64,000 nucleotides of DNA from positions 4,844,115 through 4,908,114 of the forward strand of contig CP036272.1 of the NCBI GenBank assembly GCA_007745635.1. The letters run 5' to 3'. How positions within the stretch are numbered: the stretch's first letter is position 1; every line of letters begins with the position of its first letter. The notes under the pieces are model-generated. The model ran no database searches and had not been told where the DNA came from. It saw nothing but the letters and a program-made list of their open reading frames with translations. A program made the position numbers and the translations under genes. Below, in pieces: positions 27,007 through 37,146 of the stretch. Origin of the DNA: Stieleria bergensis (lineage in GTDB: Bacteria; Planctomycetota; Planctomycetia; Pirellulales; Pirellulaceae).

Positions 27007-28931
27007 GATGCGATTTCGCGAGATTTCAAGATGAAGTAACTAGCAAAGTAAGCCAGCACACAATAACCGAGTGTCACAATTGCGTGTCGAGCAAGTAGTG
27101 CGCTAAAAATGTCCACTCCACCGGCCGCATACTCAGCGGTGGAAACCATTCGCGGCAGGTTGGGCAGCGAGGTTGCAATGACATCTAAACCGTAGATGAT
27201 CACTGCGTCCGCTTTCTTGATGACGACGTTTGCAAAGCCCTCGACGTCAAGTTCGGTGGTCATGGCGTCTTGCTTTAAGGTACGCACCAAGGCCTCGATT
27301 GGTCCGCCTCCCAGATTGATTTTGGCGTCCAAGTTGTGGCGGATGCCATAGATCATTTCGGAAGCAAATCCCATCAGCACGCAAACTCCAGTAGCCAACA
27401 TCGCCACCGGGCCATTGAGCATGGTGCTCCACATCACGCCGAAGGCGATGATCATCGCCATCTGCAACCAAATGGAGATGTAAGCTTTGGTCAGGTTCCA
27501 ACCGAATCGGGATTCACCATCACTGAGGTAGATACCGCTTTTTGTAACACCGACGTATTGCCCGCCTTCAACACACTTCAAGACGATTTGCAGCTGTCCA
27601 TCATCAGAGACCAAGTCTTCGAACAGATCCAGCTCTCGGGTGACTTCTTCGCCGTCCTCGCCTCGAACCACTCCCTCTGACTTCAAGGGGAACGGCAACT
27701 CAGCGACAACATATTCGTCCACGGGAAAATCACGTGGCACTGTTCGGGCTCCGGTCTTCGGATTCTGAAGACTGAGCGTGTAGTGAATGACCTGGTCGAT
27801 CTTTCCCTTGTGGGAACGGTAAGCTCGCACTGAGACGCCGATTGGCAAGTGGCCAAGCTCTTGGTAGCGGCCAGCATCAACATCACTGAACGTGAACTCG
27901 GCCTTACTCAGACTACGACCACCCTCTACATAACTGTGCTCTAACTTGCGAGCCTCTTTGGCGACACCGACTAAGCGGGCCATGCCTGACTGGGCATAAC
28001 CGCCACCCATCCGTTCCTGGCCCACATCGATCCCGGCCTCTTTCGGGTTGCCATTGCGGTCGTAGAACTGAATCTCGCCGTAACGTGGGATTCGAGCACG
28101 CAGGTGTCCGACGGGCGCCCCGAACGTGATGTTCATCTCGCCGTCAGATTCATCCAAGGTCACCAGGTGCTGGTGGCCGCGAACGGTGTCGGTTAAGCCT
28201 TGCGTTTCGCCCGGCTCGATCGTGAATTTGTGTTTGTGCTTGCGAACGTAATCGGTCTCGCCGGTGATCTGACCGGTCTGCTCATCCCGCTGCACGTTTT
28301 CGGCCGTCAAGTGAGAGTGACTCAGCCCACGAACGACGAAGACGTAACTGGCCAATCCCATGGGCACCAACATGACGGTACAGATCGCCAGGAACCCCAA
28401 AAAACGTCCCATGATGATCTCAGTGATCCGCACAGGCTTGGTGACAATCGTGTAGATCGTTCGCTGTTCGATGTCTTGTGGTAACGAAAAGCAGCTGATG
28501 AACAACGCCAGGATCAACATCAAGTAGTTTGTCGCGGTCAAGACAAACACGATGTAGAGCCGTGCGGGGTCATCACTGTCGGGGTTCAAGAACCATCCGG
28601 CCAGCATCAAGATCAACAGGAACAGCCCCACAACGAACAGAACTTTACGTCGCCGTGCTTCGGTAAAGGCCAACTTGGCGAGTGCAAAGATCCGCTGGAA
28701 TCGGGTGCCGGGCAGATCAACAATGAAGAAGTCTCGCACCGCTTTGGCAACAGCGTAAAACGCTTCACCGGGTCCGTAACGAAGTGCCGAAATCACGTAT
28801 CCGATCAAGGCACCGAGCAACATGCCGAGCACCAACAGCACGACACCTTTCAGCGCTGCACTTTCAAGGACTTTTCCGTCGCGGAAAAGCCACTGTTGAA
28901 CGGACCAAAAATCATCTGGTTGCAAGTTCAT
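27003..28931 (-). CDS. ABC-2 type transporter permease with large soluble insert
   Basis: A 642-aa membrane protein. Transmembrane helices are visible at about 25-48 (VVLLVLGMLLGALIGYVI), 93-113, 123-148 and 172-197. Then comes a hydrophilic stretch of almost 300 residues (about 198-480), then further helices (WLQMAMIIAFGVMWSTML, GPVAMLATGVCVLMGFA, and the C-terminal LGYCVLAYFASYFILK). The region around the second and third helices (RRKVLFVVGLF, DIEQRTIYTIVTKPVRITEIIMGRFLG) is typical of ABC-2/NatB-like permeases. The insert contains a His-rich part (RKHKHKFTIEPGE, RGHQHLVTLDE). It starts 5 bp after the ATPase gene stop. The substrate is unknown. Confidence 0.85.
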   Translation of the reverse strand: MNLQPDDFWSVQQWLFRDGKVLESAALKGVVLLVLGMLLGALIGYVISALRYGPGEAFYAVAKAVRDFFIVDLPGTRFQRIFALAKLAFTEARRRKVLFVVGLFLLILMLAGWFLNPDSDDPARLYIVFVLTATNYLMLILALFISCFSLPQDIEQRTIYTIVTKPVRITEIIMGRFLGFLAICTVMLVPMGLASYVFVVRGLSHSHLTAENVQRDEQTGQITGETDYVRKHKHKFTIEPGETQGLTDTVRGHQHLVTLDESDGEMNITFGAPVGHLRARIPRYGEIQFYDRNGNPKEAGIDVGQERMGGGYAQSGMARLVGVAKEARKLEHSYVEGGRSLSKAEFTFSDVDAGRYQELGHLPIGVSVRAYRSHKGKIDQVIHYTLSLQNPKTGARTVPRDFPVDEYVVAELPFPLKSEGVVRGEDGEEVTRELDLFEDLVSDDGQLQIVLKCVEGGQYVGVTKSGIYLSDGESRFGWNLTKAYISIWLQMAMIIAFGVMWSTMLNGPVAMLATGVCVLMGFASEMIYGIRHNLDAKINLGGGPIEALVRTLKQDAMTTELDVEGFANVVIKKADAVIIYGLDVIATSLPNLPRMVSTAEYAAGGVDIFSALLARHAIVTLGYCVLAYFASYFILKSREIAS

Positions 28932-28936
28932 CGCTA

Positions 28937-29962
28937 TCAGTTCTCCGATCCATCGGTTGCGCTGGACTGTTCCGATTCGCTGGCTTGGTCAGAGGACTGG
29001 CTGCCGCTGGAGATCATTCGAGCTCCGGGGCGTGCCTCACTTTCGCGAACAATGTTTAGGAACAAGTCTTCCATCGTGGCAGTTGGATTGTCAATCGATT
29101 CGAGTTCACCGCCGTGCTTGGCGATGACTTCGGCGATTTCTTTCTTGGCCTCTTCGGTCAGTCCCTTGGCGTGAACTTCGGTGACCTCTTGGACTTTCAG
29201 CAAGTCGCTGACTCGGCCAAGTTCTTTCAGTTCGCCTTGGTGCAAAATCGCGACCCGGTCGCAAACGTCTTGAACGTCGCCCAGCTGGTGACTGCACAAG
29301 AGGACCGTCTTGCCTTGATCACGCAGGGCCAAAATCAGGTCCTTCATTTCGCGGATCCCGATCGGGTCCAAACCCGTGGTCGGTTCGTCAAGCAGGATCA
29401 GGTCGGGGTCATTGATCAGAGCTTGAGCCAGCCCCACACGGCGTCGCATCCCTTTACTGTATTCTCGCAGTTGGCGGTAGCGTGCCCCTTGCAACCCAAC
29501 CAGCCGTAACAGCGACTCCACACGTTGCTTTCGCATCTCGGCCGACATATCGAACAGACGACCGTAGAAGTCCAGTGTTTCCTCTGCATTGAGGAACTGG
29601 TACAGGTATGACTCTTCGGGCAGGTAACCGATCTTTTCGTTTTTCTTCGTCTCGGTCGCATCTTTGTCGAAGACGAGCACACGGCCGCTGGTGGGGAATA
29701 ACAGGCCCAGGATCAGCTTAATCGTCGTCGACTTGCCGCTACCGTTAGGCCCCAGCAGTCCGAAAATCTCGCCTCTGCGAACTTCGATGTCCAGCGACTT
29801 GACGGCATGAACCTTCTTCCGACCCCAAAAATCCTTGTAGATCTTATTGAGGTTGCGGGTTTCAATGATGACGTCACTCGACTCGGGCGACGCGGGGCTT
29901 GCCGAGGTGGTTTGATCGCTATCTGATGCAGCAACTGCTGTTGATTCGGTGTCCACGAACAA
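28937..29962 (-). CDS. ABC transporter ATP-binding protein
   Basis: A 341-aa ABC ATPase. Walker A is GPNGSGKST (71-79), the signature region [12 protein letters not shown] (169-180) and Walker B LILLDE (188-193), followed by PTTGLDP and the H-loop CSHQ. It belongs to the CcmA/NatA-type group that works with ABC-2 permeases. The N-terminal 30 residues are Ser/Ala-rich, and the C-terminal 35 residues ([20 protein letters not shown]) are also low-complexity. The ORF starts at TTG 29962; GTG 29956 is an alternative. It is first in a three-gene operon with the permease and a membrane-anchored partner. Confidence 0.93.
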   Translation of the reverse strand: MFVDTESTAVAASDSDQTTSASPASPESSDVIIETRNLNKIYKDFWGRKKVHAVKSLDIEVRRGEIFGLLGPNGSGKSTTIKLILGLLFPTSGRVLVFDKDATETKKNEKIGYLPEESYLYQFLNAEETLDFYGRLFDMSAEMRKQRVESLLRLVGLQGARYRQLREYSKGMRRRVGLAQALINDPDLILLDEPTTGLDPIGIREMKDLILALRDQGKTVLLCSHQLGDVQDVCDRVAILHQGELKELGRVSDLLKVQEVTEVHAKGLTEEAKKEIAEVIAKHGGELESIDNPTATMEDLFLNIVRESEARPGARMISSGSQSSDQASESEQSSATDGSEN

Positions 29963-30616
29963 AGGTTTCCGTAGGAAAGGTCAAAAAAACGGATCCCCAA
30001 CACCTGCGACGCGTCGTCGAAACAGGGGAGGCAACGTCCTGAGGATGGCGGCTCGCCTACCATTGATGCCGGTCAGCGAACCCCCAGAGGCAAAAGACAG
30101 CGAGTGTCCGCTGGGGACAATCACGGTGCCATTTCCGGAAGCTCCGGACACAGCACACTTTTGCCGTCGCCCCGGAAATTCCGGGTCGTGATAACGCTAC
30201 GCAAGTCAACCCGCCGAGGTTCACGACTTTCCAAATTCCTTGTCGAATCCGCCCCCGCAACGGCTCAGCGCCCGCTCAGCAACGGTTCAGCAACGGCGGT
30301 TCGCTGGATTTCCGGCACTCTCGGCACACAACAAGGCGCGGCTTGGTCAGCTGCCGCCAGCGTCGAAACCATCGCTCCAGACGTCCGAACGGACCGACAG
30401 AAACACCCTCCACAATCAGGCTTTGGGCTCGACTTGTGCATCCCAGCAAATCCCTTCACACTAACGCTGCCAGCGATCGGGCTTTCGGGGCGTTTAGAAT
30501 GCCTGCAAGCGGCAGCATCCGACAGTCCTCCTGGCCTCTTTCCGCAATCCCCGGTCAGACCAAAAACCTGATCGCCTCAATCGATTGGGGCCGTTCGTAA
30601 CGCTGGCAACATCGCT
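29963..30616. other. Divergent intergenic region with a 15-bp palindrome
   Basis: About 650 bp between the divergent ABC operon and folC. A perfect palindrome CCCGGAAATTCCGGG lies at 30171-30185 and a related TTCCGGAAGCTCCGGA nearby at 30133-30148. These could be operator-like sites. Overlapping small ORFs here (for example 30104-30571) show no domain and are not called. Confidence 0.4.
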
Positions 30617-32437
30617 GTGCTCAATCCAAAGTCCACAGACAAGATCTCAAACCAGGAAGCCGTGCAATCCGCTGGATCCGTGCCAGCGGCAAACACCTCC
30701 GTGGCGGCAACCCGCGATGAGCCACTGGTGAACCAGCCAGCGGGACGCGCTGAAACGTTGACATCGGCCCAACGCGAACAATTAGCACAAGCCACTGACT
30801 TCCTGTTCCATCGCATCGACTTCGAACGCTCTGGGCAACGTGACCATCCGTTCAAACTGCAGCGAACCGAAGAACTGTTTCGCCGACTGGGCTTGGCCGC
30901 TTACTTAGCCGACCCAAACGGAGCCCAGAAAGCCGCGCCGATCCCAGTGATTCACATTGCAGGCACCAAGGGCAAAGGCAGCACGGCCACGATGGTCACA
31001 TCGATGTTGCAGCAAGCCGGCTACCGTGTCGGACTGTACACTTCGCCACACCTGAGTGACCTTCGCGAGCGATTTCGCATCAACTCGCAGATGTGCTCTG
31101 TCGACGAGCTTCGTCAACTGATTGAACGCTTGCGGCCGGTCGTTGATGACATGGATCAAGCAGGACAACCGGTCTCGTTTTTCGAACTCACCACCGCACT
31201 GGCCATGCTGTACTTTGTTCGCAGTCAAGTCGATGCGATCGTGCTAGAGGTCGGCCTGGGTGGTCGCCTGGATAGCACCAACGTCTGCCAAAGCACCGTG
31301 ACGGCGATCACTTCGATCGGATTGGACCACCAACAAATCCTGGGCGACACGGTGGAAAAAATCGCCGCCGAAAAAGCTGGCATCATCAAAAACGATGTTC
31401 CTCTGATCAGCGGTGTTGCCAGCGGCGGGGCCGCCAAAGTCATCGACCAACTGGCCCAACAGGCGAACGTCCCCTTTTCCAAGCGTGGCCGAGATTTCTC
31501 TGCGTCCATTTTGCAACAGCACGCCACTGGCAGCCAGTTTGATTTCCGATGGCACGGTGCCCCGCACGCTCCCGATCAATCCGGGCATCAGCAACCCCAT
31601 CCGATGGAACTCAAGTCACTGCAACTCGGACTGCTAGGATCACACCAAGTAGACAACGCAGCCGTTGCGATTGCGATTCTCAAGACACTGGACCACCGAA
31701 CGCCACTGAGCATTCCTCAATCGGCAATCGCACAAGGCTTGAATCCAATCGAGTGCCCAGGCCGGACCGAGCGACTGTGGATTGATCCTCGCGACATCGT
31801 CTCACCTGAACAAGTCTCACACGCGAGTCGCCAACTGCCGGATGAGCAATTGGTGATTGTTGACACGGCACACAACGGTGATTCGATTGCAGCACTTTGC
31901 CAGGCTCTTCGCTCTCGATTCAAGGACAGCGATCAGCCCCACAGCGGCGAAGGTGCGGACAAAAGCACCTTGAAACGACCGCTAGCGTTCGTGTTTGGAA
32001 CCACCAACGACAAAGACATTGCAGGGATGGCAGAGTCCATCACCGAGATCGCTGATGCGGTGTTTGCAACGCAATACACGACCAATCCGCGCGCCTTGCC
32101 TGCCCAGCAGTGCCATACGGCGTTCGGCCAAGCGATGCAAACTGCCTCACCATCAAAGCCAACGCGGGACTGTCAGATTCATTTGATCGACGCCCCTGAA
32201 ACGGCCTTGCAAAATGCGCTGCTGTGGGTCAACCAACACGGCCAACCATCACCCACTGGCAAGCCAGCAAACGCGGGAACAGTTGTGGTGTGCGGTTCGT
32301 TTTTCTTGGCCGGCCAACTGCGTCCCCAATTATTGGCTGCGACAACAGACCTGGCCCACACGAGCAAGACCGCTTGCTGCCAACACGCAACCGTCACGCA
32401 CGGTGACTCAAACGAATCTGTTCGTCTTCAGCCCTAA
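30617..32437 (+). CDS. folC: Folylpolyglutamate synthase / dihydrofolate synthase
   Basis: A 606-aa member of the Mur ligase-like FolC family, which adds glutamate to folates (and, in many bacteria, to dihydropteroate) using ATP. The P-loop is GTKGKGST at 116-123, preceded by VIHIA. Family blocks follow: YTSPHLSDLRERFRIN (141-156), FFELTTALAMLYF, VLEVGLGGRLDSTNV, SIGLDHQQILGDT with EKAGIIK, and C-terminal IVDTAHNGDSI. At 606 aa it is longer than usual (about 430) because of an N-terminal extension of about 60 residues and insertions in the C-terminal part. The ORF begins with GTG and no ATG occurs before the conserved region, so the true start may be an internal GTG or TTG. A PPTase gene follows after 24 bp. 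Confidence 0.9.
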   Translation: MLNPKSTDKISNQEAVQSAGSVPAANTSVAATRDEPLVNQPAGRAETLTSAQREQLAQATDFLFHRIDFERSGQRDHPFKLQRTEELFRRLGLAAYLADPNGAQKAAPIPVIHIAGTKGKGSTATMVTSMLQQAGYRVGLYTSPHLSDLRERFRINSQMCSVDELRQLIERLRPVVDDMDQAGQPVSFFELTTALAMLYFVRSQVDAIVLEVGLGGRLDSTNVCQSTVTAITSIGLDHQQILGDTVEKIAAEKAGIIKNDVPLISGVASGGAAKVIDQLAQQANVPFSKRGRDFSASILQQHATGSQFDFRWHGAPHAPDQSGHQQPHPMELKSLQLGLLGSHQVDNAAVAIAILKTLDHRTPLSIPQSAIAQGLNPIECPGRTERLWIDPRDIVSPEQVSHASRQLPDEQLVIVDTAHNGDSIAALCQALRSRFKDSDQPHSGEGADKSTLKRPLAFVFGTTNDKDIAGMAESITEIADAVFATQYTTNPRALPAQQCHTAFGQAMQTASPSKPTRDCQIHLIDAPETALQNALLWVNQHGQPSPTGKPANAGTVVVCGSFFLAGQLRPQLLAATTDLAHTSKTACCQHATVTHGDSNESVRLQP

Positions 32438-32461
32438 AGACTCCACTGCGCGAGAAGCCCT

Positions 32462-33268
32462 TTGTCTGCTAACCACCCTTCATCCAGTTCGGCGCCCAAG
32501 CAGCGTTCGGCAGCGGTGCAGTTATGGCACTGTGCGGCATCGGAGCAGACTCCCGGCGCCAACGAACATTGGTGTGAAAGAGTCATGCCGGCTTCGGAAC
32601 GGAGGGAGGCTGATCGCTTTCGTCGACCGACGACGCGCAATCAGCACGTCATCGGGCGCGGGATGGCCAGATTCTTGCTTTGCCATCACGCACAAGGGCC
32701 TGACCAGACGTCGCCCGACGAAATCAGTTTCTCACTGGGACCACATGGCAAACCAGCCGTCGCCACTCCAGCTCATTTGAATCACCCCTTTAACGTCGCC
32801 CACACGTCAGGAATGGTCCTCTGTGCGGTGGCCGGTCAAGGTGTTCAGCGACTGGGCGTCGATGTCGAATCGGTCCAACGACGCACCTCCCTGGAACTGG
32901 CTGAACGATACTTTGCTGAACCAGAGGTTCGCTTTCTGGCCAACCAGAACGCAGCGGATGCTCGGACGGTGTTTCTGCGAATTTGGACGTTGAAAGAAGC
33001 GTTTGTCAAAGCCATGGGAACCGGTTTGCAGACACAACTCGATCAGTTTGCCTTTGTCGACATCCTTTCGCCTCGACCGGAGATTGAATTTCTCAACCCT
33101 GACCTTGGTGACGCTTCAGATTGGCGTTTCGAATGCTTGCAACCACGCGATGGTTACTTGGCCGCAGTCGCGATTGAAACCACGCACGACGCCAAACACG
33201 ATTCCGAGTGGCAGTTGCAGGCCAATCCCTTCGAGTCCTTGATGGATCACTCCGCACGCCAGGCTTAG
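32462..33268 (+). CDS. 4'-phosphopantetheinyl transferase (Sfp-type)
   Basis: A 268-aa Sfp/AcpT-type enzyme that moves phosphopantetheine from CoA to a carrier-protein serine. Key motifs: FNVAHTSGMV at 110-119, the Mg-binding GVDVE at 132-136, and W175 with KEA at 178-180 followed by FVKAMGTGL. The C-terminal region holds the usual strand-rich part. The ORF begins with TTG at 32462, so the first 40 residues are uncertain; no nearby ATG precedes the conserved part except Met42. It follows folC by 24 bp and is likely co-transcribed. No polyketide or peptide synthetase lies in the window, so its carrier protein could be the fatty-acid ACP or one elsewhere. Confidence 0.88.
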   Translation: MSANHPSSSSAPKQRSAAVQLWHCAASEQTPGANEHWCERVMPASERREADRFRRPTTRNQHVIGRGMARFLLCHHAQGPDQTSPDEISFSLGPHGKPAVATPAHLNHPFNVAHTSGMVLCAVAGQGVQRLGVDVESVQRRTSLELAERYFAEPEVRFLANQNAADARTVFLRIWTLKEAFVKAMGTGLQTQLDQFAFVDILSPRPEIEFLNPDLGDASDWRFECLQPRDGYLAAVAIETTHDAKHDSEWQLQANPFESLMDHSARQA

Positions 33269-33311
33269 CGATCACCAAGGGTGAAGAGAAGCCGATGGCA
33301 ACACAGCAACG

Positions 33312-36300
33312 TCACTCGGCCTCACTGGCACCACGACGGGATTTTTTCAGGCTTTTCAAATACGCCACCAGGTCTCGCAGTTCCCGATCACTGAGGTGCT
33401 TGATCAGATCCTGAGGCATGGCGGATTTGCCTTTTTTGCGAACCTCGATGTCATCTTGAAGCACGCGTTCGAGCTTCCCATCGGGCAGCATCAATTCAAT
33501 GAAATCGTCATTTTCTTGGCGAACGATCCCTGCCAAGACACGCCCATCGATATCGACCACGTTGGTGGTTTCAAATCCTTTGGCGACTTGTGCATCGGGA
33601 AGGCAAAGAGCCTCCAACAAATAGCGCGCGTCTTTGTCCTTGCCAATCGTTGTCAAGTTTGGACCAACCTCGCCACCGGTGCGATCGACTTTATGGCAGC
33701 GAACGCAGGACAGCTCGGTCTTTTCAAAGAACAGCTTCTTGCCGGCCTGAACATCGCCTCCATCTAAACAGGCAATCCATTTGGCAAGCGGTTCCGATTT
33801 GGCCAGCGTCGCCTGATAGTCCGCTAACGCATTCCGATCGGCCTGCTTCAAACGCCCCTCTGCAGCCTGCAACACGTTCAAGTGCAGACTCGTCTGCAAT
33901 TTTCCAGCGATCAGATCAGCCGTCGCGGCGGCGATCACTTCATCGGCTTTGGCAGACTTGTCTTTGCTAACCAAGTCCCAAGCGCGCTGACGCACGGTCA
34001 GGTTACTATCTTGCAAGGCATCAATAAATCGCGAGATCGATTTTGCGGCAGCATGCTGGGCCAGAACATCCAACGACGCCAGAGTCAGCGCGGCAGACTG
34101 CTTGCTTTGTGTGAGTGACTGCGCCATCGCCACGGCTTGCGACGGGTTCAAACGTGCAAGCCCTCGCAGAGCTTCCGCACGTGCGGCGGCGCTGCGTTCT
34201 TTCTGCAGGACTTGCTTGGCAAGTTGCTCTCCAATTTTCTTAATCCCCAACGACGAAGCCACATCGATTGCCTTGAGGCGGACCTTTTCAGCTGACGCCA
34301 TCAACAAGTCAACTTGCGGCTCCAAAGCGGTCGCCGCAGCAGCCTGTGATCGTTTCTCTAGCGGGCGGTAGTCTCCCAACACGCGATCCAAGGCATCGGG
34401 TGCGGCCCAATTGGCCAGCATCTCCAGCGCCTCAAGCCGCAGGTCTTCGCCGGCTTCGCCACGGGTTGCGAATTGAGCGACCGCGACCGCGTTCTCGGGA
34501 GTGCCCATCCGGTAGTTCGCATTCAACACTCTGCGGCTGAGTGCCTTGGAAGCCGCTGGCCGCTTGATCAGAGCTGCCAAGTCCAGCATGGCAGCGGAAA
34601 TGGGTTGATCATGAATCGCACGAGCCGCTTCGAGAACCACTTTGGGATCGCTGTCATCCAGAAACGCTCGCACGGCACCGCTCTGCTGACGTCGCAAAGC
34701 CACGACGGCCAATAATCGCACGTGACTGCGATCGTCTTCTTTCAACTCAGCCAGCCGACTGCTGTTCAGGACTCGCGAAAGATACATCGCGGCCGCGTGA
34801 CGCAGGGCCACATCTTTTGGTGCAGCCACAGCAATCTGCAACACTTGCTTGATCGATTTGGCGTCTTTGCAACGGCCCAAGGCGTCGATCGCAGCGTAGC
34901 GAACTCGCGAGGATTGACTTTGCAAGGCCTTGGTGGCAGCGGCAATGGCTTGTCCCCAAGCCTGTTCACCGGTCACGGACAAAGCGGCAAACGCAACGTC
35001 CTGGTCAGAGTCATTTGCGGCACCGACGATCGCTTGAATTAACTCATCACTGTTCTTTTTAAACTCCGCTTGCTGCGAGCGAGCGATCTGCCCCAGCCCC
35101 CAAACTGCGTGCAAACGAGCCAACGGAAGAGCCTTTCCATCAGCGAGGATCGAAGCCAGAGGCTGCAGACTGTTCCGTCGCGCCAGCTCCCATTGGCTGT
35201 GCAAACGCACACGTTGATCAACGTGTGCGAGGCGTTCCAGCAGCAGTGCTTCGTCCAGCTCACTGAATTCCTGGGCCAGCCACTGCTTGGCTTGGACCGC
35301 CGCCGCATCCTGTTGATGGGTCGGGTCGGTCACTTGAAAGATTCGGCCTTTTCCAAGACCATCCCAACCGTTCACCCAGTCACTGACATAGATGGCGCCG
35401 TCAGGACCGAACGCCACATCCGTTGCCAATGTCGACCAGATCAATTCGGTGTCTTCGCCTTTGGTATAAGTCGCGCCAGCGGGCTCGACCTGAAAGGTCC
35501 TCACGCCACTGTTGCTGGGGCCACCACGAAAGTCACAGATCAAAAAGGTGTCATCGAGCCGATCGCCAAAACCCGTTCCTGGGTAGTAAGCCAAACCACT
35601 CGGTCCGTCGGTAAAGTTTGCAACCGGGGGCACAATATGCGCTGGCTGATCTTCGTTCAAAGGATACCAAATTTTCTCTTGGTTAAATGGACCGCGATTG
35701 GGAAGGTACTGATAGTACATACGCCAACCGGTGTCGCCATCCTGCAATAAGTGAACCAAGCGAGCGCGGTCGCCGCTATCACTGTTGTTATCCACGGTGA
35801 ACCAATCACCACGATCATTGAAGGCCAGCTCCTGTGGGTTACGCAATCCGCGTGCGAACACTTCCAAGTTGCTGCCGTCGAGTTCACAGCGGAAGACGGC
35901 ACCACTGGCGGGATCGGCCAGCACTTTGCCCTCTTTGTTTCGAAGGTGGTAACCGCGGTCGCCAATGGAAAAGTAGATCCGACCGTCGTAGCCTCGAATC
36001 AGGCCGTGCAAATCGTGTCCACGGAAGGCAACACGCACTCCATAACCATCGGAGAGCGCGATCCGTTCATCAATCTTTCCATCGCCGTTCTGATCGACCA
36101 GCTTCCACAGTTTGGGGATGCAGGTGTAGAACAGCCCCTCATCGGTCGCCAAAATCCCAGCGCCTGTGCCTTCTTCCAGGCGGTTAAACCCGTTGGCAAC
36201 CAAGACACTCTCATCGGCTTTGCCGTCACCATCGGTGTCAGTCAAACGACGAATGCGATCATCTTGCTGCATGTACGTGATCGCAGCATCGCCAAGCAAG

Positions 36301-36734
36301 CGTTTGTGATAGTCGATGCGATCTTGAACCGTTTTCGCAGCCAAATCCGCGTACAGCCACGTTTTGTCGTGACCACGATTGTCCGTGACACCTCGATTCT
36401 GGCGAAACGTTTCGCAGACATAAACTCGCCCCACGCGGTCGATATCGAAAGCGACCACATTGGCGACATCGGGCTCAGCCGCCCAAAGACCAATTTTCCA
36501 GCCATCGGGAATCCGAATCGCTGCCATCGCCTCGGTGGCTTCTTCGGACGCAGGAGAAACCTCTGGCTCCGCCGGCGGAGGAACCTCGACATCGGCAGCC
36601 ACCACCAACGATCCAGACTGCAAGACCACCACACCTTGTAGGACACCTAGCAGCATGACGGCCCAAATCTGGATAGCGCGGTGCTTCTCCAAACCAACAA
36701 ACGCCTTCTTAATCGAACACAACATTGCAAGCAC
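33312..36734 (-). CDS. PVC-type propeller/HEAT/cytochrome c protein
   Basis: A 1140-aa exported protein: signal or anchor segment (about 22-46, IQIWAVMLLGVLQGVVVLQSG), then a PVC-type membrane-bound dehydrogenase-like beta-propeller (about 70-480; DIDRVGRVYVCETFR, SIGDRGYHLRNKEGK, GPDGAIYVSDWVNGWDG). A long HEAT-repeat region follows (about 490-960, Ala/Leu-rich with repeated RLAALR-type helices). Last is a cytochrome c with CVRCHK near 1012 and the tail VGPNLTTIGKDKDARYLLEAL, ending DLVAYLKSLKK. The family is thought to oxidise substrates outside the cytoplasm; substrate and partner are unknown. The ORF starts at GTG 36734; ATG 36725 is as likely. It converges on the PPTase gene. Confidence 0.9.
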   Translation of the reverse strand: MLAMLCSIKKAFVGLEKHRAIQIWAVMLLGVLQGVVVLQSGSLVVAADVEVPPPAEPEVSPASEEATEAMAAIRIPDGWKIGLWAAEPDVANVVAFDIDRVGRVYVCETFRQNRGVTDNRGHDKTWLYADLAAKTVQDRIDYHKRLLGDAAITYMQQDDRIRRLTDTDGDGKADESVLVANGFNRLEEGTGAGILATDEGLFYTCIPKLWKLVDQNGDGKIDERIALSDGYGVRVAFRGHDLHGLIRGYDGRIYFSIGDRGYHLRNKEGKVLADPASGAVFRCELDGSNLEVFARGLRNPQELAFNDRGDWFTVDNNSDSGDRARLVHLLQDGDTGWRMYYQYLPNRGPFNQEKIWYPLNEDQPAHIVPPVANFTDGPSGLAYYPGTGFGDRLDDTFLICDFRGGPSNSGVRTFQVEPAGATYTKGEDTELIWSTLATDVAFGPDGAIYVSDWVNGWDGLGKGRIFQVTDPTHQQDAAAVQAKQWLAQEFSELDEALLLERLAHVDQRVRLHSQWELARRNSLQPLASILADGKALPLARLHAVWGLGQIARSQQAEFKKNSDELIQAIVGAANDSDQDVAFAALSVTGEQAWGQAIAAATKALQSQSSRVRYAAIDALGRCKDAKSIKQVLQIAVAAPKDVALRHAAAMYLSRVLNSSRLAELKEDDRSHVRLLAVVALRRQQSGAVRAFLDDSDPKVVLEAARAIHDQPISAAMLDLAALIKRPAASKALSRRVLNANYRMGTPENAVAVAQFATRGEAGEDLRLEALEMLANWAAPDALDRVLGDYRPLEKRSQAAAATALEPQVDLLMASAEKVRLKAIDVASSLGIKKIGEQLAKQVLQKERSAAARAEALRGLARLNPSQAVAMAQSLTQSKQSAALTLASLDVLAQHAAAKSISRFIDALQDSNLTVRQRAWDLVSKDKSAKADEVIAAATADLIAGKLQTSLHLNVLQAAEGRLKQADRNALADYQATLAKSEPLAKWIACLDGGDVQAGKKLFFEKTELSCVRCHKVDRTGGEVGPNLTTIGKDKDARYLLEALCLPDAQVAKGFETTNVVDIDGRVLAGIVRQENDDFIELMLPDGKLERVLQDDIEVRKKGKSAMPQDLIKHLSDRELRDLVAYLKSLKKSRRGASEAE

Positions 36735-37146
36735 TTCTCTTACGCCATCAGATTCACGTTTTAATCAAACCGGGGTGAAAGTGTAGCATCGGATCCGCCA
36801 CGACGACTACACCTGTAACGCCCTCATCCGTCCAGTTTCTGACAGACAACCCCATCTTAACGCTACTCGTCTGGGGGGCGTTTCACAAAGGCTGCAAGAT
36901 CCGCCCACGCTGCAGACACAGCTCTGCCACATCAGAGACCCAAAACGACACAACGATCGGGTCCGCGACTGACCCAATGGACGGGCGGGACGAGCAGGCA
37001 ATTCTTGGATTCCCAGATCGCAGGCCCTGACCACCGCGTGCAGGGAAAACCTCATCCATTACAATGAGGGTTCTAGACGCCAGGACTGACATCCCAGCCG
37101 GCGTCTCCGCTCCTGTCATTCACATTCCACGGCAGACTGCTTTGTC
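36735..37146. other. Divergent intergenic region, no supported gene
   Basis: About 410 bp separating the divergent PVC cytochrome gene and the small membrane protein gene, presumably with both promoters. Minus-strand ORFs of about 80 codons (36807-37119) lack any recognisable feature. Confidence 0.4.

Noticed and set aside
30104-30571. 155-aa plus-strand ORF before folC
   Set aside because: Overlaps several other ORFs in all frames, with Arg/Ser/Pro-rich random composition and no domain.
35751-36641. 296-aa plus-strand ORF
   Set aside because: Antisense shadow of the beta-propeller of the PVC cytochrome gene.
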